Assembly (NCBI GenBank): GCA_019055375.1 | Contig: JAHQIW010004384.1 | Coordinates: 1 to 64,000, forward strand | DNA: 64,000 nucleotides | Source of the DNA: Parelaphostrongylus tenuis | Lineage: Eukaryota; Nematoda; Chromadorea; Rhabditida; Metastrongylidae | Reading direction: 5' to 3' | Shown here: piece by piece, positions 23,277-34,806 of the stretch | Layout: each line of letters starts with the position of its first letter | Position numbering within the stretch: the first letter of the stretch is position 1 | Notes under the pieces: model-generated | What the model was told of the DNA's origin: nothing | Seen by the model: only the letters and a program-made list of their open reading frames with translations | Database searches by the model: none | Program-made: the position numbers and the translations under genes

Positions 23277-23430
23277 GGTGAGATGTTACAATACACCCAG
23301 TAGTAAAGAGTGATGTACAGAAACGTCTGCGTCAGCTAGTATTCGAACCCAGATTCCACCCTATCCGAGGAAGCGCGTGCTGAGCCATTGCACTACCGAC
23401 GCCTGTTTTGACATCACTATTTAATAACCG
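23277..23430 (-). repeat. SINE-B copy, tRNA-derived
   Basis: In reverse: CAGGCGTCGGTAGTGCAATGG (A-box region), then CTGGGTTCGAATAC (B-box) and the tail GTACATCACTCTTTAC. Matches 42,240-42,440. Confidence 0.65.
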
Positions 23431-23465
23431 AGTTGTCAATGGTGACTGCTATACTAATTACTTAC

Positions 23466-24275
23466 GAAGAAATCTCTTTCAATGACAATGAGAATTCAGT
23501 CCATTAGTAGCTACCACAACCATTGTACGACCGCTGGAAACAAAGTTTCGCGGCAATTTAAAAAGCGCAAAATAGCTCCCATGCATATCATGGGAATATT
23601 AAAGTTCTATATAGGGAATTTTCCCACTGAAGGCTTAGATATTATACATTTTGTTTCCACTCTGTTACAAGCCTCCGCTATGTAAAACGACGCAGTCAAA
23701 GTTGTGTCTTATTGCGTCATCATTGGAGAAGGGGTCTTTTACAGCGAGCTGAAGTTGATGAAATCAGCGGAGTTGAATAGAAAGACACAATAAGCAGATT
23801 GCTGTTGGACGGTGATTTCAACGCTTTAGTTCCAAAGGTCTTGATCTGGAAGACAAGCCTCGTTCAGAACGTCCAAGGAATTTGAAAGGACGAAGATCTG
23901 ATTGCTGCTTTAAAAGAAACTACCAAGGAGATCAAAGACAAAGTGGATGAATTAGACGGAGTCGAGGCTCCGTCGCATCTTGCCTACAATCCAGATTATG
24001 TTCCATTCGACTTTAGCCTCTTCTCTTCAATGCGACACTTTGTAAAGGGTCGCTGACTTGAATAGTTCGATGAATTTGAAGAAGCATGTCAAGAATTCTT
24101 TGAACCGAAGTGGAACTAATGGCAATTGAATCAGTTTTTTTTTGGTGGATCGGGGACAGATCGCCCCAGAAAACGATAGACTTTATTTTAAGGATAGATG
24201 TTGCTGCTTTTGTCTGGATTAATTCATAAATTTTCAATTTTTACAAGTGCCCCAAAACTTTGCTTCGAACCGTAA
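23466..24275 (+). mobile_element. internally deleted mariner element, copy 1
   Basis: TIR-like sequences lie at 23,537-23,560 (GGAAACAAAGTTTCGCGGCA) and, inverted, at 24,243-24,268 (TGCCCCAAAACTTTGCTTC). Between them are an N-terminal HTH relic (DLEDKPRSERP, the mariner GDFxLEDxPRSGRP motif) and directly after it the C-terminal YNPDYVPFDFSLFSSM block, so the central catalytic region is deleted. Frameshifts are present. An inverted, related copy lies at 25,060-25,815. Similarity between them extends about 70 bp beyond the TIR. Confidence 0.7.
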
Positions 24276-25059
24276 TAGTTTGCTGCGCGATCGCCGAGTC
24301 TGCCATGTGAGAGATCAACGTAGGATGCAACGGGTTGAAGCAGTTATGGAAAGATCAAGAAAACTATTTTCGAAAGGCTAAAAAAGTTTCGGCGTAGCAG
24401 GATCAATGAAACTGAATCGAAATGGTAAATCAAACCATAGAAAAAATTGTACTAAAGGATACCTTAGCAGATGGTCGTGACGGCTATAGGATGCATCCTC
24501 AGATAGGCCGGTGGCGTGACGTCGTGATGAGGGTGCTGTCGAGAATAGGATAGCAAATCGATAACGGTCACTAATAAACGTCTGCGGAGTGGTGGGCGGA
24601 GTCACTGAGCGAGGGCAGAGTGGAGATTATTGCTCGATAGGAGGGTCCAGAAGTGAGCAGTATGCATACGTGCTCATATTTGGGTTTGTTCACCTTTTTG
24701 ATCTTTGACTTTTCCAGAATTCAACTTGCTAAGAATCATCGTATTCAAATAAAGGACTAGTAGGAAAATCAGATATATATACAAAAAAAGTCCACAATAA
24801 TGAGCAAACTCTTCAAATCTGGCGCGATCACCATTGTGCCTTTCATAAAATAGTTCACGCATAAATTTGCCTTAATACTATCTTGACAATTTTCATGAAG
24901 AAGCTAGTATTCTACTCTCTACATACAGGTTAATTGGTAATTCATCGATCCGTAAAGCACGGACGGCGCGTCGCTTAAATGCTCTCACGATTTAGGCTTT
25001 TTTTTGATGGGCGAAGCTTTTCTTGCAGACTCTCAGTAATCATTTGATCATCAGTAAAA
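24276..25059. other. unassigned spacer between two inverted mariner copies
   Basis: No open frame with a recognisable domain. A minus-strand 62-codon frame at 24,674-24,862 contains one hydrophobic segment (GLFLYIYLIFLLVLYL) but nothing supports it as a gene. Confidence 0.3.
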
Positions 25060-25815
25060 AAATCAAAAGTTTGTGAATTAGTTTAAAGCGAAAACAATAA
25101 TACCTATCCTTGAAAATAAAGTCTATCGTTTTCTGGGACAATCTGTCCTCGGTCCACCAAATTTCGGAACTGATTCAAGCACTATTCCTTCCACTTCGGA
25201 TCAAAGAACTCTTGACATGCTTCTTCAATGTCATCGAGTTGTTCAAGTCAGTGACCCTATAGAAAGCGTCGCATTGAAAGGAAGAGGCTAAAGTCGGATG
25301 GAACATAATCTGGACTGCAGGCGAGATGCGACTGAACCTCGACTCCGGCCAATTTATAAAACTTGTCTTTGGTCTCTCTGGCAGAATCAGATCTCTGTTC
25401 TTCAGCTTGCTTGGATGTTCTGAACGGTCTTCGAGATCAAGATCTTTGGAATTAAAGAGTTGAAATTAGCGTTCAGCAGCAGATTTCCTTGTTGTGCCTT
25501 TCTATTCAACTTCCCTGACTTCATCAACTTCAGCTCGATGTAAAAGACCATTTCTCCAATGATGACGCAAAAAGACACGAACTTTGACTGTGTCGCTTTA
25601 CATAGCGGGGCTTGTAACAAAGTGGATTCAAAAACGCATGATATCTAAGCCTTCAGTGGGAAAATTCCTCATAAGGAACTGTAATATTCCCATGATATGC
25701 ATGGGAATTATCTCGTGTTTATAAAAGTGCCCCGAAACTTTCTTTCCAACGGTCGTAATGGCTGTGGTAGCTTCTCATGGACTGAATTCTCATCGTCATT
25801 GAAGGAGATTTCTCT
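25060..25815 (-). mobile_element. internally deleted mariner element, copy 2
   Basis: Inverse of 23,466-24,275, about 80% identical by eye. It carries the same internal deletion joining the HTH relic to a C-terminal CSPDYVPSDFSLFLSMR block, and the left TIR near 25,722-25,745. The opposite TIR was not found. Because both copies carry the same deletion, they derive from one already deleted parent, mobilised or duplicated afterwards. Confidence 0.7.
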
Positions 25816-26239
25816 ATAAGTGATTAGTTTAATACAGTTTCTTTTTGGTTATCGCACATGCACTTTCAAAGAATTCTCTTTTGCTGGACAAACACTTTCC
25901 ATTAGACTGTCAGCAATGATTCAAAACTCATATTTCAAAAAAATCTACGAGTTTACTGCTTTTCCATCAAGACCTTCTATTAGTATTTTGACGCTCAAAA
26001 TAATATCATGTTTCACAAATGTTGCGCATTATGGCGATTATATGTCGCGCGGCAATTTTCTTCTCGACAAACGTTCACCAAGCGTTGAATAGCGTGTCTC
26101 GTTGATTGCAAAATTATGTTTGTTTTTGAAAAGACTTCTTAATGGCACGCAGTAGCAAATATATGACTGTGTTTCATATGCGTTACGCGTTATTGCGCGT
26201 TATCACGCATATTTATAGCAGGACAGAGCTCTTCACCTT

Positions 26240-27140
26240 CGACTGCTAGTAATCGATCGATACCGTAATTCTCGGAGATTTGAAAAACACTTGATTTCTG
26301 GAAAGGCACTTGTATAGCGCTGTAGCAAGAAAAATAAAATTCTACTTTCAGGCGTCGCGCGTTGTCAAGCGGATGTTCGTTATTGATTTGGATTTGTTTT
26401 TTCGTTTCGCATTGTTGCGTCTTTTGTATTTGAATTACGGAACAAGCTTCGTTCTTTCGTTCTAAGACTTAGATTTTCATTATGATTCAAATTTACCAGT
26501 CAACCAGCTGTCGAACATTAGCCTGAGCACGAAGGACTCATGAACGTATAGAGCAAATTTTTCGGTATCAAACTATATGTTTTGTCTCAGATTTCTCATT
26601 GAGGAGGAGAAAAAAACCTAAGTTTAGTACCAAATATTGTACTCCACGTAGTGAACGACACTGCAGGGTAGGATCAGTTGCGGTCCTGCTAGATTTTCCT
26701 CGACTAATTTTCTCTGCTACAGTGCAGTTAAACGACCTTTTTCAAGAGCAAGCATAGCTTTGGAATTGTTGAGCATTATGCTTCGTAGTGTTTACTGAAA
26801 GTTTAAGAAATGCGCTATGTACTACGAGAAGTACGCGTATGTGAAAGAACAACTGCATTATCTTTTCACATCGCTCCAAAAAAGACTTTCTAGAAAATAA
26901 ATGCACCTTCAAATCGAAGAGATACAACGCTATTGATTGAGGTCTAATAACTTAGGCAAAAAGCTTTGTCTTGTGTAATATAAACGAGGTAATACGCGAC
27001 GTAAGTGAAACATAATTTTATTTTGAGTGTTACAGCGCTGTAACAAGTCTTCGATAGAAAAGCGAGTAAAGCTTTGCATTTTTCTAGTGTGTGTGCTTTC
27101 GAATAATCACTGAAAGTCTTTCAGAAATCTATTACCTAGC
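26240..27140. mobile_element. foldback element family F1, decayed copy
   Basis: Inverted arms: ACTTGTATAGCGCTGTAGCA...AATAAAATTCTACTTTCA near 26,308-26,350 and its inverse CATAATTTTATTTTGAGTGTTACAGCGCTGTAACAAG near 27,010-27,047. The inner block GAACGTATAGAGCAAATTTTT...GAGAAAAAAACC is shared with 30,420-30,535 and 60,880-60,990. No transposase is encoded. The borders are approximate. Confidence 0.5.
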
Positions 27141-27735
27141 AAAAAAACTTCCATCAAAGTAGCTGGCACTTCACCAAAAAGAACCAAAATGTGCTAATAG
27201 AATTTTGAATAAAACTGTGGGTAGTAGGAACAGCGCCAATACTTCCTCTATAGCACGCACTTTGGAGGAGAAAAACCGAAGGCTTAAGAGTAGGTCGTAT
27301 CTCGAAAGACAACAAATTTTTTTCAGTCTTCACGTACTCTCACCTCGTATAACGCACAAAAGTCATCATATCCCATGATTATTGAAAAGCAATAAATGGC
27401 TCTGCAAAATTGATGCAGCACACTGTTCTATGAAGGTCTTCTCACAGACTAAGCCAAAACTAAGACTTCCATATATCAAGCTTTGAGTGATTACTGACGC
27501 TCTAAGTAAAAAACTTAGTTAGATTAAGAAGAAATGAAAACTCAAGCACATAACGCAAAGAGCAACTGCCTATCAAACAATTTGTATTTCAAAAAAATGT
27601 GCTACAGCAGTCATCTGTTTTTTTTAGCGATAACTATTGATCGGAATCAAAATCCACTATATAATAATAACCTCCGTTGTGAATTTGAAACAGCGCGCTA
27701 CAAGAGCAAAACGTTATTTTTCCCTGTTATTAGAT
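27141..27735. other. unassigned sequence
   Basis: Contains a second GAGGAGAAAAACC...GTATCTCGAAAGAC block near 27,268-27,312 resembling the F1 interior. Otherwise nothing was recognised. Confidence 0.3.
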
Positions 27736-30175
27736 TGTATTACCTGTCGTCACGCTGATCGTCGAGTGACTCGAGCGGGTACCAGCAACTCTTCCATTTT
27801 TCCCTATCGCGTGCAAGAGTAGCCCAGTGGTCCTCCTCGCTCTAGGGATTCGCTGAGCATCATATCTTTCTTCTATCGCTTTCGTGAAGAAATCGGACCA
27901 ACGGGTCAGTGGTCTTCCTTTAGAGTGCTTGACGTCCCGAGAAATCCAGTCGGTAACGGTTCTCGTCCATCGGTTGTCGTTGAAGCGCATCACGTGTCCG
28001 GCCCACATTATTTTCGATATCCTGGCGTGTAGAACGGCGTCTCTGATTTTCGATCGTTGACGTAGGTCGGAACTTCGGATCCTTTCTCTCATTTGCGAAA
28101 TACGGGATACTCCTAGCATCGACCTTTCGACTGCGCGTTCGATAACTCCAAGTGATCTTTCATCCTGCTTACGTAGCAACCAGGTTTCTGCTGCATACGT
28201 CAGGGCAGGGATAATTGTCGAGTCGAAAAGGTGGGCACGGAGTCGGATGTTCTTTGTCCTCTTCACTACATCTTCGATGCTCTTAAACGTTCCCCAAGCC
28301 GCTCGTTTCCTCCTGCTCAACTCTGGAGCTAGGTCGTTCATCATGTTGATTTCACGACCTAGATAGACGTAACTGGAGCATTCAGGAGTTGTCGTTCCGT
28401 TGAGCGTGAATGGGGCATTAGAAATCCATCCGTTCCTCATGAACATTGTTTTCGTAGATTCAGTTGAAGACCAATCTTTCCACAGGCGTTATCGAAATCG
28501 GTCAACATTCGTTCCGCTTGACTAATGTTTGGTGCTATGAGAACGATATCGTCAGCAGAGCGAAGATGGTCTAATCGTCGACCGTCAATGTTCACTCCCA
28601 TATCGTCCCATTCTAATGTTCGCATGACGTTTTGTAGGGTGGCAGTGAATAGTTTTGGCGAATTGTATCGCCTTGTCGAACCCCTCTTCTTACGTCAATG
28701 GTGATATTGTTGTAGAATGGAGATATTGTGCTCGTGAAATATTTATAAAGCTCACGAAGGATCATTATGTACCGAGTAGGGACGCCCTGGTTATCCAGAG
28801 CCTCTATAACCGCTTCTGTTTCCACTGAATCGAAGGCTTTCTTCAGATCGATGAAAGTGAGACAGAGTGGTTGCTTGTACTCTCGTGAAACTTCAGTGAG
28901 TCTTGTAATCGTGTGGCCGTTGTCTATGGTACACAATCCTTTTCGGGATCCTGCTTGTTCGCATGGATGTTCTTCGTCCAGTGTTCTGTCGATCCTGTTT
29001 AGGATGACTCGAGTAAAGAGTTTATAGACAACGGACAGCAAGCAGATTGGGCGATAAATGCCTATGTCGTGAAGGTCTCCCTTTTTTGAACAACAATATG
29101 GTTTTGCTGATTTTCCATTGAGTAGGGACCTTGCATTCTGACAGGTAGCTAGTAAAGAGCAGAGCGAGAGTGTTGATGAGAACTGGCGGTAAGGTTCTTC
29201 AGGTGTTCTGGTCTAATCCTGTGTGGACCGCGTGTTGTTCTGTTCTTCACCGACGATACAGCATGTCTGATTTTGGAAGGGAGGACCGGTGGAACGACTT
29301 ATTCGTTCTCTTTCAATTTATATGACGGTAAGAGACATGGCTAGCGAAGAGATTCGAGAAGTATTGGTGGACGATTTTCTCCATAGGCCTTCTCAAAGCT
29401 GTAAGTGTCCCGTCAGGGTATCGGAGTGCAATCATCTTGGTCTTATAGTTGGCGAAGCCTCACTGGGCTTTGCGAATGCTCTTCCCAGCTTCTGCATCTT
29501 CTGCCATAACTGCTGCTCGTCTCTCTTTAAAATCTTCTTTATTCGCTTCTCTGCAGCGTTTCGCAACTTTGGACGTAAGGTTTCGGTTGCCAGCAGCTCG
29601 TGTGATTCCACGTTGACGTATCAGCTCGAGTGTCTGCGGAGACAAGCGTCTCTTCGTGACCTTAGGACTCTCTGCTTTTATAGCGCTAACGTAAAGATAT
29701 TCAACGAGTCGATCGTATTCTTCGTCGATGTTGTCGACAACGGTATCTACCCACGGGCCGACTAATGATTTGAATACATCCCAGTTTACGGTAGTTCTGG
29801 GACTTCGTTGTTTCAATTTTGAGGCTTTCTCTCCTCTCCTCGAAAAAGGAACGTTGCGCGAAGGAGGCGATGTTCTGATCCAGTGTAGAACTTTGGAACG
29901 ACAGCCACATTGGTCAGACAAAACCTTCGTTTACTAAGATGTGATCTATTTTGTTGTGGTGCTCTCCTTTGGAGACTCCCCACATCCATCGCTGAGATAG
30001 AGGCTTTTGGAATTGCAAGTTACCATGGATGGTTTGGGTCGTCATGATAAACTCAGATAGCCCCTCACCGTGTTCATTCCATTCTAGTCCGTGGGTCCCT
30101 ATGTGACGTTCTTCAGACGTTCTTCTAGGTCCCCTTTTTGCGTCAAAATCTGCGACAATGACCTGAAGAATGTAT
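27736..30175 (-). pseudogene. RTE non-LTR retrotransposon ORF2, 5'-truncated (subfamily 1)
   Basis: Frameshifted ORF2 lacking the N-terminal endonuclease half. From 30,175 downward: end of the endonuclease (IVADFDAKRGPRR; HHNKIDHILVNE), linker, RT fingers and palm (FIDLKKAFDSVETEAV; GVRQGDTI), a palm box reading SADD near 28,550 instead of FADD, thumb and C-terminal WAGHVMRFNDNRWTRTVTDW. Stops and frameshifts separate at least five frames. The 3' end is a short GGTAATAC-like repeat tail at 27,736. The first palm-box residue change and the truncation make it inactive. Confidence 0.92.
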
Positions 30176-30276
30176 GATCTTCTATGATGACAAAACAGTA
30201 ACAAAGTTAACAGATTGTACTGTGCAAATATTATCAGAATATGGTTCTTTTCCGTCATCAGACACCTGTTTAAGAA

Positions 30277-30540
30277 AAGGCCCCTTTTGCTTGGCAAGAA
30301 CTTCTCTGGAGTGTGTTAGTATTCACTCGCGGGCTTAAATCTCGGAGAAACTACTTCACGTGGATGTCCTTCGTAAAGGCCTTTTTATAGCGCTATAACA
30401 TTCAAAATAAAGTAAGCATATGAACGTGTAGAGGAAATTTTCGACTATCAAGATCATACTTTTGATCTGGAATTCTTTTCAGAGCGAGAAAAAATCCTAA
30501 GTCTATAACAAAAACCGTACTCCACATGTGAATCTTGCCT
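30277..30540. repeat. foldback family F1, half copy
   Basis: Left-arm sequence CCCTTTTGCTTGGCAAGAACTT...GCTTAAATCTC with the TTTTTATAGCGCTATAAC motif and the interior GAACGTGTAGAGGAAATTTTCG. Collinear with 34,830-34,960. Immediately 5' of the truncated RTE at 27,736-30,175. Confidence 0.6.
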
Positions 30541-31739
30541 GCATGGTCTATATTAACCCCCACGACACCGCTATAGAAATGTGTGTGCAGCGCGAATTGG
30601 CGCGACGGTGGGCGATTTTCGTTGTTTGATTAGGATTTTTTCCATGTCCTGTGGTATTTTTTTGGGTTTCTTGTATGACTATGATGAAGCACAATCTCCC
30701 TACTCGCTCATATACTTTTGGACGATACATAACTCTTCTGTGTGGCACAATGCTCTGGTTTACCTCATAATCATAGTGATTTTGGAATTCAGTCAAATGT
30801 GGTGAGTTGTGCAATGAACATTACGATATAAATCTTCGAGTTTTGAATAATTTTCATTTATGCAGTTCTCAAAAGTCATCACAAGCACTACGTATGAAAA
30901 GAAACATTGGATAGTTATTCAATAATGACCATGTATACCGAGTGCAATATCAGATCATCGATAACGCTCAATCAGCTGAATTATTAATGTACTACATGAG
31001 TTGGGATTCGCGTTGAAATAAGAGCATTTCGTTCTATCGTCTATGAGTTCTTGGTTGCTGTATGTCCATTTGTCCATGCTATGAGCATTATTTGTCGTTT
31101 CAACCTCTGCTGTTGTACTTGTGACTTATTTGTGTTCTTTGTTTTTCGTAGTTTATTGGCATTAAGATTATTCCATTTGCCTCTCTCATGTTCCACGAAC
31201 CCACAATAACTCCAAGATATCACGTGCAAGTGGCTGTACCCGCACACCAGTAAACCGCATATCTGGTTGCCCTTTGTTTTTTCGAGGGCATCCTTCTCTT
31301 CGTCCATCGTTTCCATGCATACACTAAGCTGACTAGTGCAAATCGTTTATGGTCCTATTTGCAAAGGCGAGTAGAATGCTTTTGCATTTGGAAAACCCTG
31401 TTCAATGAACCACAGAAGTGCTCAAAAAAACTCTTCAGTGCTGCATACTTTTCGCTTGTTGGCTGTTGTAGACTCATGAAAGAGCCTTTTAATCACGCAT
31501 GATTTCGCTCCATGTCTTGAGTCGATTTTACGGATCTGAGCCAGACACACACCTCGTCCATGCAAGACTCAATGCGACTGGTCTACATATTTAGTGGATT
31601 ACAAGACAACAAAATAGTGAGTCAAATATAGCCGACTAATCAAAGATCTAAAATTGTTTAAATATTGGTTTGTTTGCTTGTTTTCTTTCTTTCTTTCTGC
31701 TTTGGTTATGATAGTATTTGACTAAGTTGATGAGCGCCA
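30541..31739. other. unassigned sequence
   Basis: Frames at 30,548-30,814 (both strands) and 31,041-31,316 (-) lack motifs. No repeat recognised. Confidence 0.35.
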
Positions 31740-31870
31740 GTAGGACTCTTTCATGCTGTAAGGAAGGTAAGACTGCCGAGACGTTAGCCACCCATACGAT
31801 CTCGATTGTACTATTTTAAACAGTTTTTAACGTGTATGAACAACCTCATGTTTGCTGAACCAAAAATAGT
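31740..31870 (+). repeat. Penelope-like tail with degenerate hammerhead motif
   Basis: GCTGTAAGGAAGGTAAGACT then GCCGAGACGTTAGCCACC (31,755-31,791) is a relative of the 8,803 motif: the core GUAAGGA and GAGA are mutated, stem II GG(U)/(U/G)CC partly holds and the 3' AGCC strand is kept. Only the tail is present. Confidence 0.5.
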
Positions 31871-32186
31871 CACATAAGCTATACAATCAATCCAGTTATT
31901 GTTACAAAGAATTGAAGGCCTTTACTGAATTTTTCCTTGTCCGTTTTATTTGCCTGTTCCTGTATTGTTAAGCCCAAGAGGGCGACCATGAACTATTCAT
32001 AAAGATGTATAGGCTCTGTGATTTATTTATAATATCTTGGCAGAGCGCAAAGTGAAAAGAAAGACTGCAGCTCGATTATACATCCGGCTGCGCGAAACTT
32101 CGAAAATAGAAAAGCACAGTTCCATCTGTCACCTGGGTCACATGTGATATGTAATATCCTTTTTAATCATGCTCGGTCAAGTCTGC
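31871..32186. other. unassigned sequence
   Basis: Nothing recognised. Confidence 0.35.
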
Positions 32187-32492
32187 TCACTCATTCGAGC
32201 TACTCAACTCATTAAAGACGTCCGCCGATAGGAGGTGGCGTATTATTTTTAGCACCTTCTTTCTGATTCTTTCGAGAACGAGGTCGATAAATTCTTTCCT
32301 GATAGTGTGGTGAGCGTAGTTGCTAGCCGCATCCTCCCTGCCACTGATGATCTGGTCGAGATGGACCAGAGTTGAAAACGAGAGCCTTGATAGTGAGGTC
32401 AATAGATAGTTATCCTTTAAAATTGTTTTGTGGAAGTATGCCGCTGTTCTTTTCGGTTCTTCAACAAGAAATTGTCGAAGAAGCCAACCCAA
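32187..32492 (-). CDS. hypothetical coding-like frame
   Basis: About 100 codons open on the minus strand, ending [14 protein letters not shown] C-terminus at 32,187. Peptides such as [19 protein letters not shown] and [20 protein letters not shown] have the alternating charge of amphipathic helices. There is no ATG at the 5' end (first possible codon is TTG) and an in-frame stop lies just upstream, so if real it is an internal or terminal exon. No family was recognised. Confidence 0.25.
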   Translation of the reverse strand: MGWLLRQFLVEEPKRTAAYFHKTILKDNYLLTSLSRLSFSTLVHLDQIISGREDAASNYAHHTIRKEFIDLVLERIRKKVLKIIRHLLSADVFNELSSSNE

Positions 32493-32654
32493 TTTTTAGA
32501 AGCAATTCGACTAGGAGATATCCAGTTTTCAAGCTATCCAATGGTGAGTGATAGTCTAGTGGAAAAGCTCTTTTCGGTAAAAGCAAGGAAACCCGACAAC
32601 TTTCCACACAATGTGACTGCATAACATGTATTCTTCTTCTATTTTTAGCTTCGT

Positions 32655-32850
32655 TCGAGGTGATTGAATGCATCTGTAGCCTTCACAATGAGCCTCGCTC
32701 TCCTACCGCTCCATCGAGACTACTTATCATCCCATACAAGTATGGTACCAATTCAACGACCCCGGACGAATAGACGGCTAACTAAGCCATGGGTGCGTGA
32801 TCGAACCATCGACCTTGTGTGCAGCTTCTAACTACTACTGGGGCCACATG
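32655..32850 (-). repeat. SINE-A copy, diverged
   Basis: In reverse: GGTTCGATCACGC (B-box), GGTCGTTGAATTGGTACCA and TGCATTCAATCACCTC correspond to the body of the 47,215 copy. Followed directly by dispersed repeat D1. Confidence 0.65.
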
Positions 32851-33480
32851 TTCTCCTCTCACGTGAAATATGTTTAGAAAGGTTGGTCACTAGAATTCTA
32901 CCTTTTTGTAGCATTGAAGTTTTTTCATAATCAGAATTTGACTATATAATATCAAAAATCAGCTGTAAAGTTGAAGCACTCACTTCGAAAGCAAAACGAC
33001 ATCTTCTTCTATTAGTAGACGTAGTATGAAAGTCGTTCCACAAACCCAACTTATTGTAAAAATTGATAATTCTCAAGCTATAGAATGACTAGAAGAATAT
33101 TGACTACAACGAATAAATGTTATATATCAGCTGGAAATGTGCTTTCTTATATGGCGATGTAGTTTTCTCGTTGAATCATATGAAATATAGACGTAATATG
33201 GAACATTTGGATGTTACACTAAAATTATCTCTGCATATGCTTTTCAATAAAATCCGTCATTTGATTATGATAATGTTCTCTCAGAATCTGGGTCCGTCTC
33301 CTCGCATACATTGTCCCAAAGGTCTTCAAATACGCTGGCAGACGGCTCTGTGCGTTTGCGCACTGAAGTCACGCTGTCTGCACCTGCCTTCCCACGAGAT
33401 GCGACTCCGTCTTTATAGTAGCCGCGTGAGATTTAACGACGCGTGGCACTGCACGAAAAGTGCTTTTTGGTTTTTAAAGG
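32795..33480 (+). repeat. dispersed repeat D1, copy 2
   Basis: Collinear with 9,930-10,705, sharing the SINE-A fragment at the start and the blocks TCTCAAGCTATAGAATGACT, GGCGATGTAGTTTTCTCG, CCCAAAGGTCTTCA and CTGCCTTCCCACGAGA. The 127-codon plus frame over it (33,117-33,500) is not convincingly protein-coding. Confidence 0.6.
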
Positions 33481-34096
33481 GCAGATGGTTAGGAACATAA
33501 TGCAGTTTATTATAGAATTAATATTCAAATATCTTTAAGAATTGATTTCTTGAATAGGACACTAGGGAATACTCCCATAGCAATGAGAGTGAAATCGACA
33601 TGTGTCATATAATCGTCTTCTTAATCTATTAAGGGAAAAGCTCGTTATTTATTCTGAATTAGCAGTCATTACGATCATGATTGTCCTGACTTATAATGTT
33701 CAAAACGTCTCAGAGAGTTTTTATTAGGTTTTGAATTTATCAAGCAGTCATGTTCATTTTTGGATGTTCCTTAGAGATAGCATGAGGTAATTTCCGGAGG
33801 TTCCTTTAAAATGTTTTTTATTCTCTCTTTTACTTTCTCTAACTTTCATCGTTGTCTCTACTTCTTCTAAAGATGTTTTGTTGTCAATTACTCACATATT
33901 CAGAGATTATGTCAACATCATCATCAGTTCTCAGGCCTGAAATAACATGCAACACTGTAATATGTGGTTGGAAGGTAGTTTTTCTAGTGAAGATTTTGTA
34001 TGCGCAATCAATCACTATAAAGGAATCTGATGGTGACTACCACATACAATCAGTTGTAATGTATTATTTGAATAAATTAGAAATAAGAGCTTCAGT
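33481..34096. other. unassigned; possible upstream region of the next gene
   Basis: An 88-codon frame (33,852-34,118) includes ESDGDYHIQSV before a GTAATG that could be a donor. It might be a 5' exon of the following coding region, but the phases do not agree. No core promoter was recognised. Confidence 0.3.
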
Positions 34097-34786
34097 ATGC
34101 AATCTATCGATATTGTAGGCATGAAATGCAAAAGAGTATCTGGTGCTATTTACGAGATTGAAAACGAGGATATAGGAGGAGCACTGAAATCGGAATTTGT
34201 CGATCAGACCGGCAAACGAAACGAAACACTCACAAATGAGTTCCTATAGTTTTATCTCACACTGCCGATAGTTTGCTACCACAAAAATCTTGTTAGCGAA
34301 ACTGTAATGATAACTAATGATTATACTACAGAACCCTTTGTAAGATCGAGAACAACGATCTACCTGACTGGTGCAGATATTTTTGGATAACACCCTTATC
34401 TGGTAGGAGTAAGCAAAGTCCTTACCATCTGAGTGATGACAACACATAGTGTGCTTAGCTTAAATCTCGTTCATTTCAACATATCTTTTATTTTAGCAAT
34501 AGGTAATTATGGCCAAAATAATGCAAAAGCTTATCGAGTTTGCTATTATTCACAAATTTCAGGGATTTGCCAACTGTTACTGATAATACTTTTAATGAAC
34601 TCACAGGTTTTTGTAAGGCACCTTCGTATCATGCAATGGTCGCCACATTTTTGCCGTTTGCACTTAGCATGTCGTCTATGTTGCGGAAAACAGATAGCCA
34701 ACATTATGATTATGAGCTTGGTGGAGCGACCTTTATCACGATAATATCTGATTCTTTACCAAGCCCGACAAGTTTTTGTTATTGAG
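34097..34786 (+). CDS. unidentified gene or recent pseudogene with trans-splice-like start
   Basis: An ATG at 34,097 follows GCTTCAG by one base, the usual geometry of a nematode trans-splice acceptor. The frame reads MQSIDIVGMKCKRVSGAIYE, then ENEDIGGALKSEFVDQTGK and, after an in-frame TAG at 34,247, continues as FYLTLPIVCYHKNLV to a GTAAGA donor (34,340). A possible 26-nt exon (34,377-34,402) restores phase with a last exon from 34,559 (acceptor AATTTCAG): DLPTVTDNTFNELTGFCKAP to GGATFITIISD and TGA at 34,784-34,786. The TAG is either a disabling mutation or lies in an unrecognised 51-nt intron. No family was recognised. Confidence 0.35.
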
Positions 34787-34806
34787 AAATGGGTTCATTT
34801 GCGTTA

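Noticed and set aside
29289..29937. 158- and 69-codon plus-strand frames
   Set aside because: Antisense to RTE ORF2 on the minus strand.
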